Shown here: piece after piece, positions 1 to 7,198 of the stretch | Layout of the letters: each line of letters begins with the position of its first letter | Position numbering within the stretch: position 1 is the first letter of the stretch | Assembly: GCA_021014945.1 (NCBI GenBank) | Contig: MU266874.1 | Span: 1-10,516, forward strand | DNA: 10,516 bases | Source: Leucogyrophana mollusca | Lineage: Eukaryota > Basidiomycota > Agaricomycetes > Boletales | Reading direction: 5' to 3' | Notes under the pieces: model-generated | What the model was told of the DNA's origin: nothing | The model's database searches: none | The model's input: only the letters and a program-made list of their open reading frames with translations | Translations under genes and position numbers: made by a program

Positions 1-22
1 TGGCCTTCAGAAACGTCATTAT

Positions 23-119
23 ACGGTCTACTTACGTCTACGGTTCATCGCATTACGGTTTATTCAAGTCCACGGTCTATTGCATTTACGGTTGTTGGTC
101 ACAACGGTGACTGACGTCA
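23..119. repeat. Degenerate ~16-bp ACGGT tandem array
   Basis: The pentamer ACGGT begins at 23, 40, 55, 72, 88 and 104, giving spacings of 17, 15, 17, 16 and 16 bp. Between the pentamers the sequence is loosely similar (TCTAYT, GCATT). The 8-mer ACGTCATT lies on both sides of the array (13-20 and 114-121). It looks like an old minisatellite or a cluster of protein-binding sites. Confidence 0.5.
112..119. promoter_or_regulatory. CRE-like TGACGTCA palindrome
   Basis: This is a perfect 8-bp match to the CRE/ATF site bound by bZIP factors of the ATF/CREB type, which fungi have. It sits at the end of the ACGGT array. There is no identified gene to regulate, so the match may be chance. Confidence 0.2.
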
Positions 120-329
120 TTCTATATCGCTCTCTAACCTGCTTGGTCCTTGTTGACAAAGCAGCGCTCCTCTAACTCTCCCATTAGGAATCCTTGGTTG
201 TAGCCCAGCGTATCCATCCCAACGAACAACCAGGCCAGTCGACCGATCTCTATTGTGTGTTCCGTCGAGGTCTGGGGTGTTGTGTTTTGTGTTTGTTTCT
301 AGCACAGAGCAACATCAAGATCGACAGCG

Positions 330-331
330 TA
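330..331. repeat. TA target site duplication, left copy
   Basis: The TA directly before the left TIR pairs with the TA at 3659-3660 after the right TIR. This is the standard Tc1/mariner target. Confidence 0.85.
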
Positions 332-504
332 CATCAAGAGGACGATAACTCGACGAATAGCGGGTAGAAATACATGCTTCCATAACGAAACTTGCTCGAT
401 TTTACGAGGGCTAAAGCGCCCCAATGTCAGTTTTGCGATTCATTGAATTTGCTAACAAATGCCCCAGCTGGCCTGATTCCAACTTATACAGCCTGCCATG
501 AGAG
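332..504 (+). repeat. Left terminal inverted repeat (173 bp)
   Basis: Its reverse complement matches 3486-3658 over the full 173 bp without an indel and with six mismatches, all transitions. This copy has lost the CpG in two of the differing places (476-482 and 499-501), whereas the right copy has lost it in three others. It contains the palindromic ATTCATTGAAT segment and a sequence that reads TGTATAAG toward the transposon end. Confidence 0.95.
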
Positions 505-747
505 CTCCGGCCCTATGATCGAGCTTTAGTTCATCAACAATACAAGGATGTAAGTGTCCGAAGGGTCCCCTGAGGTTATTTTGTTTTATATGAGCCTGAT
601 ATGTGGTTGCGAGTCTCAGCGAGCATTGCTGGGGGTCAGCCCTAGTGGGCTTGAAGTCCACACTCTCATTTTTACCCTCACAATATCTTTTCACCACTCA
701 TTTGAAACACAACACAGTCCTTTCCTTGCATATTCTATTATTCTGTA
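505..747 (+). promoter_or_regulatory. Subterminal leader of the passenger gene
   Basis: This lies between the left TIR and the ATG at 748 and is not part of the inverted repeat. No canonical TATA box is obvious; TTTTATATG near 583 is the nearest. It is the only place in the element where a promoter for the passenger gene could sit, together with the TIR itself. Confidence 0.3.
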
Positions 748-2037
748 ATGGGTGACTCGAAAAATGCGAAAAAACGCGCACCAAAAGCTGTGCGGAACTG
801 GTACACGGAAATCCAGGAAGAGTGCTGGTGATCCGGTTGATGAAAACTTCTCACAAGCTGGACAGGCCTTACACAAGAGACCAGCCACCCGCCCAATAGG
901 AGCCCACAGGAGAAACCCCGAAGTCAAGGCCGAAGAAGCCAAAAGCACAGCTGAGAAGGCCACCGAGAGCAGGGAGGGCATCGACGAGGCCGTGGCTGCA
1001 TTAGTTGCCCTTTGACAAGGGCAGCTGGCAGCCCAACCAGAGAAGGTTGATGGGATGTTCTGTGAAATCAGGAACCTTCCACCATTTTCCGATGAAGAGG
1101 AACCCGCTGACAGTAGAGAGGATGAAGGTTGGGATACTACCAAAGAGGTTAGTGACGACGAGGCCAACATTCCCTCGCCAATGAATGTGAAGGGAAAAAC
1201 GGAGAAGGAATACTTAGAAGCCCTGGAAATCAAACATTACTGCGAAGAGCACAAAAAACCATGTTATGTGCGTTCCACCGGAGACCACTACCAGTACATA
1301 TTTGGTGATCTTGCCAAGTGGGCAAGGCTCCTTGTATGTTCTTACAATATGATGTTCCGAAGCACCACAAGTACTCACAATGATCCCTTATGTTTTAGTT
1401 CGATGTCAAGGCTGATCCTGAGTCAGATGTACCACCTGAAGAACTGAACATACATGACCATCATTACCGTCAAAAGTTGGCTAAAAAGGCCCAAGCTGCT
1501 ACTGTTGTTCAGCCGCAGTCGGATCTTTCCACTCCCCCAGCATGGGCGCAGCAATTTCTCACTGCCACGACAGCTGCACCACTCATGTTTGGTCTACCTT
1601 CCTTCAATCCTTGGGCCATGATGCAGGGAGCAGCCCCACAATTCGGGAGTCCCCAAAAGCCAGCATCAGCTGCCGAGCAAGTGGCTATTGTAGGCGAGCC
1701 AGCTCCATCAGTGAATGAAGCCAATTGAACCCCCAACAGTCACAAGCGCACTGCAGAAGCTGCGGCTGTGGTCGAGGATTACCCCGATATCGATGAATGG
1801 CTGGCATCCCTTGACCGGCATCCCGTGCGAGGCCGTAAATCTCCCAATTTCAGCCAATACACAGCCAAGCTAATAGAGAATGGGATCACCGAGCTTGGTG
1901 ATCTAATTCATGTCAGTGTTGAGAAGCTGCAGGAGCTGGGGGGAATGAACTTTGGTATTGCCAACTGTATGTACCGTTTCGCTCAGGAAGATAATGATGC
2001 CCTCATACTTCAAGCCAAAAAGGCACGTCTGGACTGA
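748..2037 (+). pseudogene. Passenger gene of the transposon, SAM-like C-terminal domain, inactivated
   Basis: The function is not known. The frame begins at ATG 748 (MGDSKNAKKRAPKAVRNWY), then needs a +1/-2 shift near 800-830 to enter the frame that stays open to 1333. An intron at 1334-1398 (GTATGT...TTTTAG) joins in phase 0 to 1399-2037, giving roughly 400 residues. Two in-frame TGA codons (1013-1015 and 1726-1728) interrupt it. Visible parts in order are a basic N-terminus; an acidic low-complexity stretch; a motif with H-Y-C...H...C-Y-V...G-x-H and D-L-x-x-W-A just before the intron; a Pro/Ala/Gln-rich linker; and a last ~85 residues (IDEWL...LIENGI...LGDL...LQELGGMNFG) that resemble a sterile alpha motif, usually a protein or RNA interaction domain. 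The gene runs convergent to the transposase inside the same TIRs. A role in transposition or simple gene capture are both possible. Confidence 0.75.
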
Positions 2038-2111
2038 TTCACTCATTACCAAGTTTTTCATGCATATACTTTCATATTGAAAACAGCATAATCATTTCTT
2101 ATACCGTACTT
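2038..2111. terminator. Shared 3' region between convergent genes
   Basis: This A/T-rich 74-bp stretch separates the passenger stop (2035-2037) from the transposase stop (2112-2114). Both transcripts must end here or overlap. No AATAAA hexamer is present; ATATAC and CATATA runs may serve instead. Confidence 0.4.
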
Positions 2112-3315
2112 TCATATATACCCACAATGATGATAGAATCCTAATGCATCCTCCGGAGTGATTGAAAATGTGGCATCGTAAAGGTGTAGATATACGTAGG
2201 TATTGTCAATATTCTGATTGAAGTCTTGTCACCCGAGTATGCCCTCCCGTCACACAAATGCTTTGATGGCTGAAAATGCAAGCTCAATAGGGTTGTAATC
2301 TGGTGAATACGGAGGAAGATACATGACCCTCATCCCTCTGCAGTTGCCCCATGTCAATGAGAGTGTCGGTTGAAGAGTTAGATCACATACCTGCTCGTAA
2401 TGAGTTCTGCTATGGTTGGATCTTTGTGGATTCGTGCATTATCCATTATGATCACTGAATTGCGAGCAGGGAACGACTGCATGTGATTGAGGAGGCCTTC
2501 AATGAATTCGCAAAAGAGGACTGCTGTAAACGAGCCTTCCACGATGCTAGCATGTATGATACCATCAAGAGAAAGAGCTGGAAGTAGTGAGTAACTAAAC
2601 AAGGTGTCAAGCTCCACACCAACATGAGGAGCAGACATACATACCGTTTTCCACATACGAAGAAGCATTTACGGATAGCGCATTGTCCCAAAAGCGCCCA
2701 GCAGTGGCCTTGAAGGGACGTGCGTCTATCGAATGAGCTCTCATCCACGAAAACACACTGTTCGGCTGTGTAGTTCTGTCCATGTTCATATTGATAAGCT
2801 GCTCTGAGCTCTGCACTTCGTTTGAGTGCAACTCGTGTCAACTGAGTAAAAGATGAAGTGTAAGTGTCCTCAGGCAAGGAAGGATAGCTACACACCTTTT
2901 TGATGGTAAAACTGCTTCATTTCAGCGCCCTCCAAACTGTGGAATCATCAACAACAGTCCCACAGCGCTCCTCTAACAGTTCTTGAAGTTCATCAAGGTA
3001 GATGTCTGGGCTGTGACAAACTGTGCCTTGAAGAAACTAACAAGAAAGGGGGAAGTATTAGCACAAGCATGGGGTGGAGGGCAGCTTCAAACGTACCCGC
3101 ACATCTGTGCCCAGAAGACTACACTTCACACCTTGTAAATCTGCTTCGAGACGCTGTCTTGATACATTCCCGCGCTGTCTGTAGTCTGATAACACATGCT
3201 CCACAGTACACTTTTTGCAGCCAGAATAGAAAACAATATGGTCGATGTCCCAGTGCCACACGAGATTCAGGATGACACCCCGTGCGTCATCCAACAGTGG
3301 TCGTCCTCTAGGCAT
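2112..3315 (-). pseudogene. Tc1/mariner DD34E transposase, five exons, three nonsense codons
   Basis: The family cuts and pastes its own DNA at TA sites. The start at 3315 gives MPRGRPLLDDARG, the usual beginning of the N-terminal helix-turn-helix. Exons are 3315-3097, 3036-2896, 2841-2645, 2594-2391 and 2337-2112; the four introns (60, 54, 50 and 53 bp) all have GT...AG ends. The spliced length is 987 bp, 328 codons plus stop, a normal size. The catalytic acids are all present: D in VFVDESSFD (codon near 2745), D in IIMDNARIH, and E in YSPDYNPIE, with 34 residues between the last two. TGA codons interrupt the frame at 2919-2917, 2252-2250 and 2231-2229, each where the family usually has arginine. 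No frameshift is needed, so inactivation looks recent. Confidence 0.92.
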
Positions 3316-3485
3316 ATTGTGGGGAGAGAATACAGAGTGTCAGACTTTCCCACATGGCATCCAGGTTGATTGGAAAGCCCGGAGATCAACAAGACATACA
3401 GAACACAAATATTTGTACTGGGCTCTTCACTATTTGCCTATCATACAACAATACAAGCATTCGTGTCCCTTGGGCACTGCTGAAA
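3316..3485 (-). promoter_or_regulatory. Upstream region of the transposase gene
   Basis: These 170 bp lie between the right TIR and the transposase ATG. No canonical TATA box is seen. The TIR edge contains TGTATAAG at about 3500 on the plus strand, which points the wrong way for this gene. The promoter is assumed, not seen. Confidence 0.25.
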
Positions 3486-3658
3486 CTCTCGTGGCAGGCT
3501 GTATAAGCCGGAATCAGGCCAGCTGGGGCATTTGTTAGCAAATTCAATGAATTGCAAAACTGACATTGGGGCGCTTTAGCCCTCGTAAAATCAAGCAAGT
3601 TTCGTTATGGAAGCATGTATTTCTACCCGCTATTCGTTGAGTTATCGTCCTCTTGATG
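3486..3658 (-). repeat. Right terminal inverted repeat (173 bp)
   Basis: It is the inverted partner of 332-504 with no length difference. It has lost CpG relative to the left copy at three places (in the GAGTTATCG-proximal, CAAGCAAG and TGCAAAAC segments). Confidence 0.95.
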
Positions 3659-3660
3659 TA
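3659..3660. repeat. TA target site duplication, right copy
   Basis: The TA directly after the right TIR is the partner of the TA at 330-331. Confidence 0.85.
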
Positions 3661-3889
3661 CACCCTGCAGATGCACCGATTTCACTTGAATCTGCACCAC
3701 CGCCAACTTTTCTGCAAACGGCAATAATGCATTGTAAGCCACACTAGGTTTTTCCAACATAACTCTGAGTCATTCTGACACTTAGGAGTTATGGTCCAAC
3801 CAACTCCAGACCATCCAGAGTAGGTATACCATTGTGTGGAATGCTATTGTCGTACGCTCCATTGTACTCTGTTCTCTATGGTACTAAGC
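3661..3889. other. Spacer between DNA transposon and first LTR
   Basis: No gene is recognised. An 8-bp inverted repeat, CATAACTC (3758-3765) with GAGTTATG (3786-3793), encloses 20 bp. The stretch continues the sequence interrupted by the transposon. Confidence 0.4.
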
Positions 3890-3975
3890 TGTTAAATCTG
3901 GTTCCTCCGGTGCTTTCCGGGGAACTCCGGGCTAAGGGGTAAGAGTAGGAACGTAGATAACAGGGGACAAAACTG

Positions 3976-3993
3976 ATTCCGGAGTTCCGGAAT
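3976..3993. repeat. TCCGGA dyad near the 3' end of LTR copy A
   Basis: ATTCCGGA and TCCGGAAT are perfect 8-bp arms around a 2-nt centre. It occupies the U5-like end of the LTR and has a counterpart at 6595-6612 in the other copy. Confidence 0.7.
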
Positions 3994-4205
3994 GGAACAT
4001 TGGCTTCAGCTTATGTGCTGAGCCTTTATCTGAGTTCAGTTCCGTATTTTGGAAGTAGGTTGGAAGGGGTTGGAGGTTAAGGGAGACAGGGGAAGTCTTA
4101 GGGAAAGACTTTAGAGGAGATAATCAGAGTGAGGATCAGAGGCGGAATACAATGGAGGTGATTAAGATGATATTCGAACTGGAGTGCATAGATACATCAG
4201 AGCAA

Positions 4206-4213
4206 TATTTATA
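4206..4213 (-). promoter_or_regulatory. TATA box of LTR copy A
   Basis: The minus strand reads TATAAATA, followed downstream by CAGTTCGAATATCA as in the other family member. This fixes the transcription direction of the LTR. Confidence 0.6.
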
Positions 4214-4783
4214 GTACGGAGTCGGGCTGTGCTACGGAGCACAGTAATCGGAAACTGGTGCAAGGAAACAATAAGTAAGATCAAAGGGGAATAGTTCTGG
4301 AGAACGGAGTGGGTCTGGAAAACAAAGGGGGCTATGTACATAGGATTAGTATGACAGACAGAGGATAAATAATAGAGTTAGTATGGAGACTAGCAAAAGG
4401 CAATGTATAATAAAATGAAACTATAATTGACAACATACAGAAGATCTGGTGAGGTGGTGTTCGGTCCAAGGGACCGGCAGAGAGCCCAGAGGACCAGAAG
4501 CAGAACAATGAGTCTAGAAATTGTTAAGTCCAACAACTGTTAGACGGAGAGGGCGGAGTGGTGCGGGAATGTCTGGAAAGGACTTGGAGTGGTATGTGCG
4601 GGCACGTGGCTGCATGGGATATGACATAAGCGAATGGTACCTCCACCCTATATGTAGCCCTATTTTACTGTAATGCACCTCAATCATTATCTGCCTACCT
4701 CTGGGCACCAGCTGAGGTGAGTAGTTTATATTTACTTATGATTGCACTTTACTAGCTGTACCGTAGCTCTGGACTAACTCCAG

Positions 4784-5437
4784 TGATGTGCTGGCCAGCA
4801 AGCTGCAAAACACACACACAACCAAAACCAACACCTAAAGATGAGCTATAGGTCGAGACTATCAAAGTATATGGTTGAACCTTGTCGAATGCTGCCGACT
4901 AACTTCTCAGGGATGCAAGGACTTCCAGTTAGGGTCCCTGAGTCCTTGACTGACACAGTGGGGCTACCTAGTGAATGTAAATGGGGTTTTATAGTAAATA
5001 CAACCTTATAGCTGGTTGAGATACACAGCAAGAAGTATGTGATCCATTTGATCGCTGCCAAAAGATGCTCCAAAGTAAGTCAAATAGAGATTGAAGTAGA
5101 TCCCTTGTAGTCTGCGTGACTACTGATGAACAATCACACAGAGAGAAAATGCTGTAGAATGAGAGAAAGACCTCTGCCCTAGTTCCCTTGTGGCACGGTC
5201 TCCCATCCCCATATTGACCCACAACCCCTCCATCGTACCAGCCCCTTGACTTCATTTGGTCCTTTGAAGTGCCTCGAAGCTTCTTGCTAGTTGTCAAGGA
5301 CTGTCAAGGTAGGTGTCATGCCTTGACAGTGTCCTCCTGCATTGTCGCACCTTCAATGGCACTCTGGATCGCGGGCATAACTTCGAAATGATTCAGAATT
5401 TGCAAAATTGGGGCCTAGATGAACACGAGGCTCATCA
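4784..5437 (-). mobile_element. LTR family 2, copy 1 (3' LTR, minus strand, 654 bp)
   Basis: It is bounded by TGATG (4784-4788) and CATCA (5433-5437), a perfect 5-bp terminal inverted repeat with TG...CA ends. It is homologous over its length to 7199-7998. On the minus strand a G-rich polypurine tract (5451-5438) directly precedes its first base, so it is the 3' LTR of an element whose body lay to the right. That body is now missing apart from a short remnant. Compared with the other copy it has lost many CpG sites and 168 bp. The 114 bp to its left (4670-4783) hold no recognisable gene. Confidence 0.82.
4987..4993 (-). promoter_or_regulatory. TATA box of LTR family 2, copy 1
   Basis: TATAAAA on the minus strand is conserved in copy 2 at 7411-7404 as TATAAAAA. 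It lies about 200 bp from the 3' edge of the LTR, leaving room for R and U5. Confidence 0.5.
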
Positions 5438-5451
5438 TCCTCCCCCCCACT
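5438..5451 (-). other. Polypurine tract of the family 2 element
   Basis: The minus strand reads AGTGGGGGGGAGGA immediately before the LTR's TGATG. This is the position and composition of the plus-strand primer of LTR retrotransposons. A 15-bp match recurs at 10046-10060. Confidence 0.75.
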
Positions 5452-5719
5452 GAAATGCTGACTGTCCCCAGTCAGTTATCGCCGTGGATTGATCATGCAA
5501 TGACTCCAATGGATTAGGGGCTTCATCTGACTTGACCTTGAAACAAGGTTGTGGAAGCCTTGCTTTGCGAAGCGTTGCAGGACCAACAACTTGGCTTGGC
5601 ATTTTGACTTGTCATTTCCAAGTCCATCAAAAGACCAAGTCCCCCAACTCCTTCTCTCTTTTCTGCCCTTCTTCCCCTCCACTGTCCTCTACTTGCTTTC
5701 CTCGCACACATCGCCCTCC
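5452..5719. other. Retroelement remnant grading into a pyrimidine-rich leader
   Basis: A hairpin next to the polypurine tract (CTGACTG 5458-5464, CAGTCAG 5469-5475, loop TCCC) probably belongs to the lost retroelement's 3' untranslated end. From about 5648 to 5719 the plus strand is strongly pyrimidine-rich, as in fungal promoters and 5' leaders, just before the ATG at 5720. The boundary between the two is not visible. Overlapping minus-strand frames here show no retroelement motif. Confidence 0.4.
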
Positions 5720-5851
5720 ATGTTGTCCCCCACTCCAAAGCCTTTCCCCAAGCTTGTAAAAGAGCTCCAGCACCGTGTTTTCGACATGCTTGCACTGGGC
5801 GTGTCACACAAGTCCTTCTGTGCCACAATGATTTCAATTGTTGAAGCCATG
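5720..5851 (+). pseudogene. Isolated first exon of an interrupted gene
   Basis: The gene is not recognised. ATG 5720 follows a pyrimidine-rich leader and opens a 44-codon exon beginning MLSPTPKPFPKLVKEL and ending in ISIVEAM. It is followed exactly by the strong donor GTAAGT (5852-5857) and, 30 bp later, by a branch point-like GCTAAC (5886-5891). The next base begins the family 1 LTR at 5892, so the acceptor and remaining exons are displaced or lost. The exon is in phase 0 at its end. The nearest downstream gene (7994-9307) would need phase 1 if TGCAG at 7999-8003 were the acceptor, so a direct join does not work without further loss. It might instead be a chance reading frame. Confidence 0.45.
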
Positions 5852-6318
5852 GTAAGTCGTTCTGCGTGTCTGTTTCTCCTTGCATGCTAACTGTAAGGGG
5901 ATGGCACCCATATTTGGGTGACAGCTCATATATTCACTTCACTTACTATAAAATAGCTACAAACTCTATTTATAGTAACTACGTTTATACTCACTTACCT
6001 ACTGTGATATCCCGTGCACATGCACACATCTCCGGTCCTCCACCTTCATCTCCGGTTCTCCAACCCTGTAATACTTCCTCCGTATGTTCTCTTATTGTTT
6101 GTTTCCTTATACAATACACTCTGCCCTTGTTCTACTTATTGTCTTTATTGTTCTATATGACAGCTGTCAACTTATTGTTTCGACTTAACAATGATCTCCA
6201 TTTCCTCTGAGCTCCGGCTCCATTCCTCTTTGCTCCGCTGACATGTCTTTTTGTTATACAATTTATACTATACTCAATTTGTGTTAGTTATCCACATCTT
6301 GCTCTGATTTACTTGTAG

Positions 6319-6326
6319 TATAAAAG
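6319..6326 (+). promoter_or_regulatory. TATA box of LTR copy B
   Basis: TATAAAAG lies about 30 bp before CAGTTTGAATATCA, a block also found after the TATA box of copy A, so it probably marks the start of transcription. Confidence 0.65.
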
Positions 6327-6444
6327 CCTGTACTTCACATCGTTTGTACTCAGTTTGAATATCAACAAAGTTGATTCTCTTGCTCATCCTCTGTTCCTCC
6401 GTGTGCTCTGATCTCCGGACACAACTCCGCCCTCAGTCCCTTTC

Positions 6445-6450
6445 AATAAA
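6445..6450 (+). terminator. Poly(A) signal of LTR copy B
   Basis: AATAAA lies about 120 bp after the TATA box, a usual arrangement for the R region of an LTR. Confidence 0.5.
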
Positions 6451-6594
6451 CTTTGTGATAAATCTTCCCTTAACTCCCTTGTTCTCTGATCCTTCCGAAA
6501 TACTGGGACCAAGTCCGCAGAAGGGCACAGTGTACTAACTGAAGCCAAGTCCCTTCTGTCCTCAATATATCCTTTAGCTTACTTCGTTGCGATC

Positions 6595-6612
6595 TCCGGA
6601 GCTAGCTCCGGA
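6595..6612. repeat. Perfect 18-bp palindrome near the 3' end of LTR copy B
   Basis: TCCGGAGCT is followed directly by AGCTCCGGA. The position matches the ATTCCGGA dyad of LTR copy A. Confidence 0.75.
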
Positions 6613-6680
6613 ACCCTGGAATCGCATACTTGACAGTATATTTGAACTCAAGCTTTTGCGGATTCTTCCCTCCTTTCCCT

Positions 6681-7198
6681 ATGCCTACTCAAGCACCTGC
6701 ACGCACTACTCAGAACTCTCAGAGAGCTGGGGTTGTTAATCAATTCCTCAGCTTCTCCCAACGTCGCTCTTGCTCCGAAGGGGCAGCTCCCTCCACCACT
6801 GCTGCTTGCGCACTCCTCAATCCTGCTACTCCTACTCCTTCTGCCTCTCGCCCTCCATCCATGGCTCAGCAGCCCATAATGGAAGAAAACCCTGGTGGAG
6901 ACGATGGAGGAGATGATGGCGGAGATGGCGGAGATGACGGAGGGGATGACCAACCCCTTCCAGAAGACGACGATATTCCCGCAGATCAAGATCCCCTAGA
7001 TTCTCAAGCCGAATTAGCCCGTGCTATCAGTGAGCTCGCAAGAGCCACCTCTCGCTCCAATGAAGGTACCTCCTCTCGGACGAAAGTCCGGGAGCCGGAT
7101 ACTTTTGATGGAACTGAACCCCGCAAGCTCCGCTCTTTCATTGTCCAGTGTCAACTCAACTATAATGATCGCCCTCGCGCTTTCTGCTCCAACCACAC
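6681..7198 (+). pseudogene. gag: Ty3/Gypsy-like gag, N-terminal part, truncated by an LTR
   Basis: Gag forms the particle that packages retrotransposon RNA. The start at 6681 (MPTQAPARTT) is preferred over an upstream ATG at 6630, which lies at the LTR end. The ~172 residues comprise a Ser/Thr/Pro/Ala-rich region, a Gly-Asp repeat (residues ~72-90), a helical stretch AELARAISELARATS, and the conserved block KVREPDTFDGTEPRKLR followed by FIVQCQLNYNDRPRAF, typical of the gag N-terminal domain in basidiomycete Gypsy elements. At 7199 the frame passes into the family 2 LTR and ends 19 codons later at 7256. The main retrotransposon gag domain, zinc knuckle and all of pol are missing. Truncation is total, so no function is expected. 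Confidence 0.85.
6894..6950 (+). repeat. GGAGATGAT-type microrepeat coding Gly-Asp
   Basis: Short 6-9-bp units of GGAGAYGAY/GGMGATGG are repeated in frame and encode the alternating Gly-Gly-Asp-Asp run of the gag N-terminal region. It is a site of likely slippage. Confidence 0.7.

Larger units (their letters stand above)
1..329. other. Unassigned left flank of the DNA transposon
   Basis: No convincing gene is seen here. A 62-residue reading frame on the minus strand (117-305) has no recognisable motif and no splice structure. The stretch holds a degenerate ~16-bp array (23-119) and a TGACGTCA site (112-119), so an upstream or non-coding region is plausible. It ends at the TA target of the transposon. 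It may be host DNA or part of an older repeat; the sequence alone does not decide. Confidence 0.4.
332..3658 (-). mobile_element. Complete Tc1/mariner (IS630 superfamily) transposon with a passenger gene
   Basis: The element is flanked by TA at 330-331 and 3659-3660, the target duplication expected for this superfamily. It starts CATCAAGAGG and ends CCTCTTGATG, with 173-bp terminal inverted repeats on both sides. Its 3327 bp hold two convergent genes: a DD34E transposase on the minus strand (2112-3315) and an unrelated passenger on the plus strand (748-2037), whose stop codons are separated by only 74 bp. Typical members of the superfamily are about 1.3-2 kb with a single gene, so the extra gene is unusual. 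Both genes carry nonsense codons, so this copy is not autonomous, although intact ends might still be mobilised in trans. Orientation is given by the transposase. Confidence 0.93.
3890..4669 (-). mobile_element. LTR family 1, copy A (apparently solo LTR, minus strand)
   Basis: On the minus strand it starts near 4669 with GTAAAATAGGG and ends at 3890 with GGAACC...TTAACA. This parallels the plus-strand LTR at 5892-6635 (start TGTAAGGGG, end GGAACC...CTTGACA). The two share a TATA box followed ~30 bp later by CAGTTYGAATATCA, TCCGGA-rich 3' ends and overall length (780 and 744 bp), but are otherwise diverged. Neither gag nor a primer site follows the 3890 edge, and no polypurine tract precedes the 4669 edge, so a solo LTR is likely. 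The outer dinucleotide near 4669 is degenerate and no target duplication is clear. Confidence 0.65.
5892..6635 (+). mobile_element. LTR family 1, copy B (5' LTR of a Ty3/Gypsy-like element)
   Basis: It begins TGTAAGGGGATGG, with a CACCCA/TGGGTG inverted pair just inside, and ends CGCATACTTGACA. Internal signals are in order: TATAAAAG at 6319-6326, a hairpin ATCAAC/GTTGAT (6361-6375), AATAAA at 6445-6450 and an 18-bp TCCGGA palindrome (6595-6612). A gag gene starts 46 bp downstream, which makes this a 5' LTR. No tRNA-type primer site with TGG is seen in the 6636-6680 leader. The left edge cuts the putative intron of the exon at 5720-5851. Confidence 0.8.

Noticed and set aside
117..305. 62-residue minus-strand reading frame
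   Set aside because: No motif, no splice support and no start context. It lies in a region with repeat structure.
1013..1015. TGA recoding (selenocysteine or read-through) in the transposon genes
   Set aside because: Five TGAs in two unrelated genes, each explained by CGA to TGA, together with CpG-biased TIR differences, fit decay much better.
5523..5885. 120-residue minus-strand frame opposite the putative exon
   Set aside because: It shows no retroelement or other domain, and the plus strand has a better gene signature (pyrimidine-rich leader, ATG, GTAAGT, CTAAC).
3890..6635. LTR copies A and B as the two ends of one element
   Set aside because: They face in opposite directions and are strongly diverged, so they cannot be a pair from one insertion.
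6630..6680. Upstream ATG at 6630 as the gag start
   Set aside because: It overlaps the LTR terminus and adds a hydrophobic stretch unlike gag. ATG 6681 after the leader is more usual.
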